Positions 57,001-64,000 of a stretch of 64,000 bases of DNA are shown in pieces. Origin of the DNA: Ischnura elegans (taxonomy: Eukaryota; Arthropoda; Insecta; Odonata; Coenagrionidae); the NCBI RefSeq assembly GCF_921293095.1, contig NC_060246.1, positions 138,694,198 through 138,758,197 on the forward strand, given 5' to 3'. A program made the translations under genes and the position numbers. Below the pieces are notes generated by a model, which worked only from the letters and a program-made list of their open reading frames with translations, was not told where the DNA came from and made no database searches. Position 1 is the first letter of the stretch; each line of letters starts with the position of its first letter.

Positions 57001-59808
57001 TCAGGAAAATGAAGCTGAGCTAAATAAGATAAATTATTATAAAGCCAAAACACTAATATTACAAGTAGTTCTACAAAAAAAGAAAAAACAATTCCTCGTG
57101 TAGGAAAATATTATGTCACACAAAACAAAGCGGAACGCCACTAAAAAAAACCAGAGACTTCTAAGATGAAATATCTCAACACATAGTTTTAAGAAACGGT
57201 TGGAACAATGATTTCTTAAAATTTTGGACGTCCATTTAATTTTACTTAACTTTTACCGCATGATTTAACTCTAATGTCACCTTAGCTAATGTTCTGTTCA
57301 TATCTCCAGTTCAGCTCTTGCACAACTTTCGTATTGAAAATGATCTAAATAATATCAATTGCAACTATTTTGAGCATCGTTAGTTTTCCATGGAAGCTGT
57401 AATTTATAATGCCAGGCACAAAGTCGCACGATTCTATTTTTGCACCGCAGAACATATTTTTAATAGCGTTGCCAAGCATGCGTGAGGGATAAAATAATGT
57501 TAAAATATTAAAACTTAATTATTTAGTATTATTATTACTTGAAAGGCTTTTTCTTCTAAAATCAATATCTTAGAGGCATTTGTCCAGATAAACGAGGAAA
57601 AATTCCATACCTTCATAATCAAATATTTTTTTCCTATTTTTTACTGGATTCCGAGGTGATTTTCAAAGTGTAGGTGCTGGTTTTAGCCCTAAAAAAACTC
57701 CCATTGGATGAATAACTGTAGCTTCACTTAAAGCGAAACTGAACTAAAATACGTCACTGAAATAAGATAATTCTTCGCTGCCGAAACAGATCACAACGAA
57801 TACCGAAGCTAGCCGCATAATTATAGTCAACGGTAATAATGTTTGTATCAACATAGGATAATTGTACGCATCATTTACGAGAAGATATAGCTTGAAAGGA
57901 ATTGGAATACTATCTTCCCTATGCTATGAAAATTATTCCTGTCTCATCTGGCTCGAATCGATTGTCCAGTGATCTTCAGACGACTCAGAAAATAAACTTC
58001 TATACACCTCCAGTAATGCGGAACACACAGAGAAACCTTAAATGCTTATCGGCTGTGTTTGAAGTTGAATTTTTTGGATGTGGGGTTGGTTTTGCAGTCA
58101 TTTAAGAATTCGGAAACCATACTTGGGCCTTTAAATATGGGTAAAGAAGGAGCTTGCGCCATTTTCTCCAGCCAATCAAGTTAATTTGACTCCTAATTTT
58201 ATTAATCATTTCAGAATGATATTATGATTCCTGTTAGTCTTGGAATATAATTTATAAGCTATACGAGAAGGTCGATTTCGAAAAAATACAGCTGAGCCGC
58301 TCATATGGGCTGACCTTTGAAAGTGATGGTACCTAGAGTTAGGTGAATTACAATTTAGTTCATCATCATTGCTTACCTTTGGTCAAGATTTTATAAATTA
58401 TGTTACACTTCATATAAAACATTTTCAACAGTCACGGGGTAGCAAATTTCCTTTTTGGATGTTTCAAGATCATGATAATCCCTCGTCCCTCGTACAAATA
58501 TGCGGAGAATTATAACTGTAATGAATGGAGTGCGAAATAAATTAATCTACTACCTAGGCCCCAAGGAAGCATATGATTGTGTCATTCACAATGCAGAAAA
58601 TCTTCCTCAACGTTTTGAATGTAGCTAAAGATCTTTGGCGTTCCAGATTCCGTATGGAGAGTGCACATAAATGGAGAAGGAATCGCACGATTAGTCTGGG
58701 CACGGTTTTCGAAGAGAATGAAAATATTAGGAGAAAGACCTGATGATGAATGAAAGAGACAGAGATGGGGATAATGAGAGGAGACGATTGTAACGATGAC
58801 TTATAAAACGGCAGAAGTCCTCTCATTATGAATATGGAATACCTTTTTATATACATTTTCGGGGATACCAGAACTTTTGCTTCGATTTTTATTTGAGTGG
58901 ACATTACAGAGGGCACTATGCTATTCTAGAATTCACGGAACTTATGCTTCGCCTTGTGTTCTGGCACCGGGAGTCAGGGAATCCGCAAAGAATTTATGAA
59001 TAGTGAAGAATGCCTCGGTAAGACTTTCACGGACGGTGAGAGTAAGTCAAACTGGCCCTTTCAAAGCACAGAAAGCATAGACAATACCCGAAGTTCGAGC
59101 TCAGCGGAAAATGTAGTTGCTCGCTCTGGCCGTGGGGACCGACTTTTGAAAGTGACATGTTCATATTCCTACGTATATTTTCTTAAATACGAACATAACT
59201 GTGCCTATAGTCTGTGTCCTTGGCTTGACAAGTAAAACAATGAAAGCTATCTATCTACCATAGCAAGAATATTACCCACGATTACATTTCAAGTCCATAA
59301 CCATTCCATTCATAGACTATTACCCACCTCCCAGGCACAGCTGTGTCCTATCCAGCCACAGAGGGCCGGCGAGAAGCGGCAGGGTCGGCCAGTGAGGAAG
59401 GCTCCGATGGTGGTGATGATGGTGGTGGTGCGGCCTGCCCTCCTGCGGCGGAGACGCGGGCGGCGGCACCGCGAAGGCGCCAGCCAAAGGGTGCTGCAGC
59501 GGGAAGTGGCGCTCTTGGTGTTGGAAATGATTCTGCTGGTGGTGGAGGGAGCCGGCGGCGAGGAGCACCGCCAGCAGGGAGTGGTCGTACTGGGGAGGCG
59601 TGGCGGCGGGGAGGCCGGAGGCACGGAGCTGGCGGTCCGCGAGGTCAGACGAGGCGGGCGGAGGGGTGGCGGGAGTTGCGGCCGGAACCTCGGAGGAAGA
59701 CGAGGGCGAAGAGGCGAGGATGGCGTCGATGGAGAAGGAGGAGAAAGCCGGCAGGGATGCGGAGCGGGTGCCTGCGGCGGGCGGGGACGCGTCCGGAGAC
59801 ACATCCAT
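50647..59808 (-). CDS. NK-like homeobox transcription factor, complete, 3 coding exons
   Basis: Nuclear DNA-binding regulator. Exons 59808-59328, 55311-55205 and 51003-50647 join in phase to 945 nt (314 aa). Residues 25-31, FSIDAIL, form an eh1 motif that in this class binds Groucho corepressors, so repression is the likely mode. Eight histidines run at 127-134. The homeodomain spans residues 176-235 (exons 2 and 3): opening [20 protein letters not shown], with L16, F20, W48, F49, Q50, N51 and R53 in place and [12 protein letters not shown] in helix 3. It is followed by LTSRLK. The C-terminal tail holds further His runs and an acidic Asp/Gly/Glu patch. ANTP class, NK-like subclass. The KYLSV and QLTSRLK style recalls the insect lms/Nedx and Bar-like group, but I do not assign a symbol. 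Introns are 4.0 and 4.2 kb. Confidence 0.92.
51331..51856. repeat. 0.5-kb foldback in homeobox intron 2
   Basis: Arms of about 180 bp (51331-51511 and 51681-51856) are imperfect inverted copies. Each carries, outward from the centre, CCCCTTCCTCAAA, CCCATCCCTTC.TCAAAGGTAT, GTACTACAGT.TCTTG and AGAGGATG.CTCCGTGAG.CGAAACGCG. The central 170 bp is unrelated. No coding capacity. Confidence 0.8.
52312..52339. repeat. perfect 11-bp palindrome arms, 6-base loop
   Basis: CATAGAGTAAG, AATATA, CTTACTCTATG within homeobox intron 2. Confidence 0.9.
53153..53545 (-). CDS. orphan open frame in homeobox intron 2, possible secreted peptide exon
   Basis: Open for at least 118 codons in a locally AT-rich intron, ending MVCNQ and TGA at 53153. 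There is no in-frame ATG near the start. Upstream residues [20 protein letters not shown] look like a signal peptide core, and GGAAAG/GT near 53527 could be an acceptor, so a starting Met might come from an earlier exon. [20 protein letters not shown] then CGSRRPS faintly recalls an insulin/relaxin B chain, but the two cysteines are 16 residues apart rather than 11 and no A chain was found. Real coding status is open. Confidence 0.3.
   Translation of the reverse strand, partial: LHWKGLNGSCTLLIPIFVLLSTIIFAEEVDFLAPKQLRKYYGPQGPVKGVVLCFGGHAADRVISTAFDLCGSRRPSDIFVKYSSKIRELGFLSLSLAHSQRRTQRDQFFRLLAGLHLRNVTSYEPMVCNQ
54340..54458 (+). mobile_element. 3' end of the CR1/L2-like LINE (no ORF)
   Basis: Plus strand: ACCGTGCGGTGTGCACGTGG, then CCAAACACC, GGTGGCTCGCAGGGTAATAT and GTAGATG. 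Aligns with the 3' UTR of the LINE at 14.1 kb over about 110 bp. Confidence 0.72.
55205..55311 (-). CDS. homeobox gene exon 2 (first third of homeodomain)
   Basis: Residues 161-196, [15 protein letters not shown] then homeodomain positions 1-21 ending EFK. Donor AAA/GTATGA. The acceptor is a tandem CAGCAG: the first AG gives an exon start at 55311, the second at 55308, differing by one Ala. The intron splits the homeodomain between positions 21 and 22. Confidence 0.92.
56395..56490 (-). repeat. two-copy dispersed repeat, copy 1 (other at 59065-59160)
   Basis: On the minus strand GTTCGAGCTCTACGGAAAAT continues as GTCGTCGCCCG and GGGGGACCAACGTTTGAAA. It lies in a 107-codon open frame (56665-56342) of unknown nature. 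Confidence 0.5.
56676..56935 (-). mobile_element. hAT-like MITE, family M2 copy 2
   Basis: Reverse of copy 1: on the minus strand it starts GGACGTACCCAGCGAGGGG, has the C run ending CTAGAAGC, the shared ATTTTTTCAAGCAAATAATT and ACAACTTGAAC blocks, and a decayed distal end. It lies in homeobox intron 1. Confidence 0.75.
59065..59160 (+). repeat. two-copy dispersed repeat, copy 2 (other at 56395-56490)
   Basis: GTTCGAGCTCAGCGGAAAAT then GTAGTTGCTCG and GGGGACCGACTTTTGAAA. Same block order as copy 1, inside homeobox intron 1. Confidence 0.5.
59328..59808 (-). CDS. homeobox gene exon 1 (eh1 motif, His run)
   Basis: Residues 1-160 plus one base, from [13 protein letters not shown] to LDRTQLCLG, donor GAG/GTGGGT. 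Very GC- and CpG-rich, which keeps several other frames open on both strands; only this frame has the eh1 motif and joins the homeodomain exon. ATG 59808-59806 follows CTCTCGCCG. An upstream acceptor (ATCACAG at about 59823-59817) is possible. Confidence 0.87.
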
Positions 59809-59859
59809 CGGCGAGAGACTGTGATTGAGGCGACCGATACCTTAGGTCATTTATACTTT

Positions 59860-60112
59860 GAGGGAATATTTCGTATAGAGGGATGGAGAGAAACCCAGCC
59901 TTGCCCTCTTAACGGAAGGCGCCAGGCAGGTCACAGCTTAACGTCCCATCCGACGGGCGAGGGATTGTACAGGAAGAGCCCTCCACACAGCACTGACTGA
60001 AGGATCCGGTAACCACGGAAATATCTATGCCACCGCCGGGTTTTGAACTCGAACCCACGGGGTGTAGAACCTACTGTCTAGCTACCTCACCAACCACTCG
60101 GCGAGAGAGCTC
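59860..60112 (-). repeat. tRNA-derived SINE just upstream of the homeobox start codon
   Basis: On the minus strand GCCGAGTGGTTGGTGAGGTAG (A-box region) is followed about 50 bp on by GTGGGTTCGAGTTCAAAACC (B box), then a body containing GATGGGACGTTAAGC, a phrase common in arthropod SINEs. The 3' end lies about 50 bp before the ATG at 59808. Confidence 0.75.
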
Positions 60113-62240
60113 CAGGAGCCGGCACATGTCGTGCAAACGGTGGTAGTTATTGCGAGGGAGTGATTGCATGGCGAAGGGTGCAGCTCATTTGTGGAGGGAA
60201 GGGGTTGCTGAGGGCGGGGGAGGATTTGGAGAGGAGTATGGATGAAAACAAGCCGTGGGATGGGGGATGGAAGAGGTGGAAGGGCACAAATGGGAGTCTA
60301 AGGGTCGCAAAAAGGCCTTTTAAAAAGGAAGATTTTTAGCCAGGTGAGAGAAATATGTGGGGATGTGGGGGCATGGCTGTTGAATAGAGGCGTCGGAAGA
60401 GTATAGAGTGGGGGAAATGATCCGAGCTGAGGCGTTGGGCGGGCTTTATGGGGGGTGGAGCTACCTGAGGAGAGGAAGATTTAAGAAAAAAAGATGCTGA
60501 GGAAACTGGAGGAAACGCAAGAGTTGTTTCGTTTTGGGGAGCGGTCAGGTAAAAGGGTCGTGAGAAGGAAATAGGGCCACTCGAGGCTCTGAGTGAGTAT
60601 TTGGAGTGGGGAAATAAAAGCGAATCGCTTATGAAAACGATGCTCCTTTAGTCGCAAGTGGGAAAATCCCGGGGAATCGCCTCGCCTCGCACATTCAAGA
60701 CTCATTTTCTCTCGTCCTTAAAGATTATCTCGAAACTCTCTTGCCACGCTTATCGACGTAAAACTTTTGCTCCTCCTACATAAAAATTTTGCTAAACTCT
60801 GCTTAGGAGAGCACACCTTTCTCGCTCTTCTTCCTCAGTACACCCCTCACTTATCCGACTACTATCAACTTATCCGAGGCCATTTCGACGGTGGGTGTGG
60901 GTGGGCTGTCTCCTCACTCCTCACCCCCTCCTACCTTTCCCCACACCTCCTCATAACACGTCCCCACACCATTAGCGCTTTCCCACACCACACTCCGCCC
61001 TCAACGATCTTTCCTGACGCGAGAGATTTTTTTTGGCCTCCCTATATCCCGCGGAAATATCCCACAAGAGTGTATATCATCTGCATTTCTCAGCTAGTGA
61101 TGTGCTCCATTGAAAAGGAAGTATTTGCAGCTGTATGCTCAAGAGAAATGCTTTTTCATTGCATCCATAGAGTTTACCATCGGAGACTCACGGCCTTTTC
61201 AAATTCCCGTGAAGAGGGCGTTTTTATAGTTTCCCTTGTAAGAAACCCTCTCTGACTGAGAATATATTCTTTTGGGAACGTAACTTTGCGAAAATGCCAA
61301 ATGAAATAATCTATACTTAATGCAAAAAAGAGTTGCTCTTGATATAAAAGATCAAAGTATCGCATAAAATAGCTTATGCAAATAAAACATTTGAAATGAA
61401 TGACGCTCTTTTAATGAATGAAGTTGAGCAGTACGTATCTAAAGTTTCGATTTTGATACGACATTCAAGTAGGCATATTAAAAGATATAGCTTGCAAATT
61501 AAATATATAAATTAGCTCTATTACGCATCGTGAAATAAGCATGAGAAATTGTTACAACCCGATGAGCGATTTGCTATGATTCGGTTCAATTTGTACCAAC
61601 GTTTGGCCGAAATTTCCGTACAGATTTTACTGTTGAATGCCTGATAAGGAGTATTTAGTCTACTATCACACGTCATGCTACTATGCTGTCATACGATGAC
61701 TGATCCAATGACGCTAGCTTCCTCGGGGGTGCCAAGGTGTGGTTTTCGTAAAGTGACGTGTGTCTCGCGAAGGAGACTTGGGTCCTCTTAGTGAAATCCT
61801 GTCATCTTGTATATTTCCCGGTATTCAATCACTCACTTGTTTCTCACAATGCTCAAAAGCAGCCCATGGAGTTTTTAGTGACGCCAAAGAACGATCTCAG
61901 AGCTTCGAGAGAATTTTTTCAATCAATTACGAGCGTTAAAAGAGATTGGCATGCGGTGCGTGAAAGAGCCTCGGAGATTTATGGGAGCATTTCGCATTAG
62001 TTGAGGGCGGCGTGAGAGAGCAGGCCGGGCACCGGAGGTGGGGTTCAGGAGAGGTACGGGAGGGCTACGTAAGAGAGAGGGAAGGGTGTGGAGGCGAAAG
62101 AAAAAGTATGGAGCGTTGCTGCAACAGCTAAGTAGTGAGGGCCCGAGTGAAACATTGATAATCAACGAAGCGTTTTTAGGTTGTCAAGTAAAATTATGAA
62201 TTTTCAATTGAATACCAAACCAACTACCGAAGCACAGTAT
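60113..62240. other. upstream flank of the homeobox gene
   Basis: G-rich on the plus strand to about 60480, C-rich from 60820 to 61020, AT-rich beyond, then GC-richer near 62000-62120. Presumably contains regulatory sequence of the homeobox gene, but no motif stands out. Open frames here are low complexity or short. Confidence 0.4.
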
Positions 62241-62241
62241 A

Positions 62242-62499
62242 TCGATGGCTAAGTTCTAACAACACGTATCTCAAAAATAGCAAATTTTCAGAAGAGCAAA
62301 AGAAACGATTTAAAATTTTAATTGTACACTGGAATTAAAAACGAAAAATTCATTAAACTGAAAAAGAAGCATACATTTGCAGATAAAGAGTTGATTTTTG
62401 CTTGAATTTTACTTTTTAAATGTCATTACACTTTGTTTAAGATACCTGTCTCAAACCGGGCTAATTTTGAGATACGTGTTGTTAGAACTTAGCCATCGA
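62242..62499. mobile_element. TA-flanked MITE, family M1 copy 3
   Basis: 258 bp between TA at 62240-62241 and 62500-62501. Both ends read TCGATGGCTAAGTTCTAACA inward, continuing through ACACGTATCTCAAAA with at most a few differences. The interior matches copies 1 and 2. Confidence 0.9.
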
Positions 62500-62517
62500 T
62501 ATAAGGAGTGACTTATG

Positions 62518-62585
62518 TACCAGGTGTGTAGCTGGGGGAGGGGAATTTCAGCCCCCCCCCCCCCCCCCCGAAATTTTTCCCCATT
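62518..62585. repeat. G/C-tract element end
   Basis: CCAGGTGTGTAGCTGGGGGA then a C run of about 19, in the style of the hAT-like ends elsewhere. The rest of the element is not visible. Confidence 0.35.
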
Positions 62586-63906
62586 TGTCAACTACCCGCG
62601 ATACACCGTCTAACGAGACCATTAGCCAAAGGTTAGGTACATATACTATAACACTCCATTTTTCGATACAGTAATATTTATCAACGTCTGCTAATGGCAA
62701 ACCAAGAGTTCATATTTCAGCATTACGAAATATATGACGGATTTAATGAAATTTGTGATTTTGTAATGTCCGATTCGAAAACGAAATATCAGATTAGGAA
62801 CCCGTTTTTCGCCAAAGCTCCCGCCGAATCAAATTTCTGACCACGTGACTACTCCCTTCACAGTCACACAAGCGGGTTCACAGTTGGTTACCAGGCCCGT
62901 GCTGGGCCGCCGCACAGTGGGCTGAAATCGAAAAAAGCTGGCCAAAAATCAAAATATTGACTTTTTTATATCGAACCAGGAATAGTATATTATCATTTTA
63001 GAATGTCCAGGTCATGTAAAACTGAAGTTAGTTATCTGTCAAAAATTTTTGTCTAATTTTTATAGCTCGCCAAAAATCAATAAAAATCGGTGAAATCGTG
63101 AGTGCGCGCTTTTTTCGAAAAAGTTCAACGTTTGTTCCCCATGCAATGAAATACAGTTAATAATTCGAAATTTTTGAGGATATTTATTGATAGTGCCACT
63201 CTTTTAGTTAATTATGAGTGAACTTTTGTTTTAGTCAATTGTTTTTTATTAACCTTATGAATTTTTAAAAATACCACTATTTTTCGTTAATTTTTTACCT
63301 AATGCTAGGATAAAAGTAGTTACCGCCGCTTGCCGCCGCTAAGATATTTACACCAGGAGTTAGACTGAAGTCTATATTATTAGACGGAAAAGAAAAATCT
63401 TGCTCCAACTTGCTCCCCTCCGATTTTTTCGTGATAAAACAAAATGATGTCGGGCGGTTGTCGCACCCCATGACCCGCAATACACGGCGTAGGCACTCGA
63501 GAACATAGGATGACATGCGTAGTAGTCCGTTTGAGAGACTGTTTCCCTTAATTGTGAGTGCATTGTACTCAACTACTTGTTATTTGCGGTGTATTTATGA
63601 TTTTTGTCTTCTTCTGACCATTATACCCCTGGGTCTTTCCGCGGGAGCCACGTGCGGATGGCAATAAACCTAACGGTTCGCGCGCTCTCCAAGCCTTTTG
63701 TCCTCGGCGGCTACCCCTATGCACCCGGATTTGTTCTTTTACTATGAACACGTGCAAGTGTTTCCATTCTACAAATTGGGTTTTCCCAAAATATGCCGTC
63801 TATGCGATTGGCACGCTCATTTCTAGCTGGGTGCTCAGCTTCAGTCTCCCGTCAGTATTCCTTGTTGAAGTGTGTGCCGAAGGACGTTCTGTTTAGTTGC
63901 CAAGTT
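62586..63906. other. region before the terminal open frame
   Basis: AT-rich at 62930-63300, then mixed composition. Open frames on the minus strand at 63295-63757 are unrecognised. Confidence 0.4.
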
Positions 63907-64000
63907 ATGGATAGAGCATTAGTGACACGCCAAGATTTACATAGTGTGATCTTGGAAAATAGAAGGAGTACCATTAAGCAGAAGAAATCGCTAGTACTGG
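63907..64000 (+). CDS. partial open frame running off the window
   Basis: ATG at 63907 starts MDRALVTRQDLHSVILENRR and stays open for 31 codons to the window edge, Lys/Arg-rich. Too little is visible to assign a family. It could be a host gene or the start of a transposase; nearby sequence shows no clear element end. Confidence 0.3.
   Translation, partial: MDRALVTRQDLHSVILENRRSTIKQKKSLVL

Noticed and set aside
59343-60000. Long plus-strand open frames of 161 and 202 codons across homeobox exon 1
   Set aside because: They are shadows of a very GC-rich exon. Only the minus-strand frame has the eh1 motif and splices in phase to the homeodomain.

Overview
This is a stretch of animal nuclear DNA, almost certainly from an arthropod and probably an insect. 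It is AT-rich, has long introns with GT-AG splice sites, and is full of small DNA-transposon relics, LINE pieces and tRNA-derived SINEs. Two host genes can be read with confidence, both on the minus strand. Everything else is repeat debris or unassigned sequence.

Gene 1 (918-18016, minus): a complete SLC45-type proton/sugar cotransporter of the major facilitator superfamily. I could chain eleven coding exons with matching splice phases at every junction (1932 nt, 643 aa). The N-terminal six-helix half, a large hydrophilic loop (two exons of exactly 147 nt) and the C-terminal half are all present. Its introns hold a Tigger/pogo-like relic (about 3.6-4.3 kb), a GC-rich block (5.07-5.49 kb), a 118-bp tandem duplication (7.10-7.34 kb), a hAT-like element with a perfect 8-bp target duplication next to a 5' splice site (12.28-12.57 kb), and a mariner carcass split by a LINE and a further small element (13.68-15.67 kb).

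Middle region (about 18-50.6 kb): no host gene could be supported. It holds three copies of one TA-flanked MITE family (34.3, 47.9 and 62.2 kb, the last lying beyond gene 2), a hAT-like pair (48.9 and 56.7 kb, the second in a gene 2 intron), a nested foldback (41.9-42.5 kb), LINE remnants (38.6-39.3 and 45.9-47.5 kb), a two-copy unknown repeat (36.0 and 43.7 kb), a purine-rich, G-rich tract (32.6-33.4 kb) and tRNA-like SINE heads (49.3-49.9 kb).

Gene 2 (50647-59808, minus): a complete three-exon homeobox gene (945 nt, 314 aa). It has an N-terminal eh1-type repressor motif (FSIDAIL), histidine runs and a canonical NK-like homeodomain with WFQNRR. It reads as a transcriptional repressor of the ANTP class, NK-like subclass. 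Its second intron carries a 0.5-kb foldback and a 118-codon orphan open frame. A tRNA-derived SINE sits just upstream of its start codon.

The window ends in an open frame (63907 to the end, plus) that runs off the edge. No CRISPR, operon or other prokaryotic structure is present, and I saw no convincing retroviral or Polinton fossil. The transporter and the homeobox gene show no functional link beyond sharing a strand.
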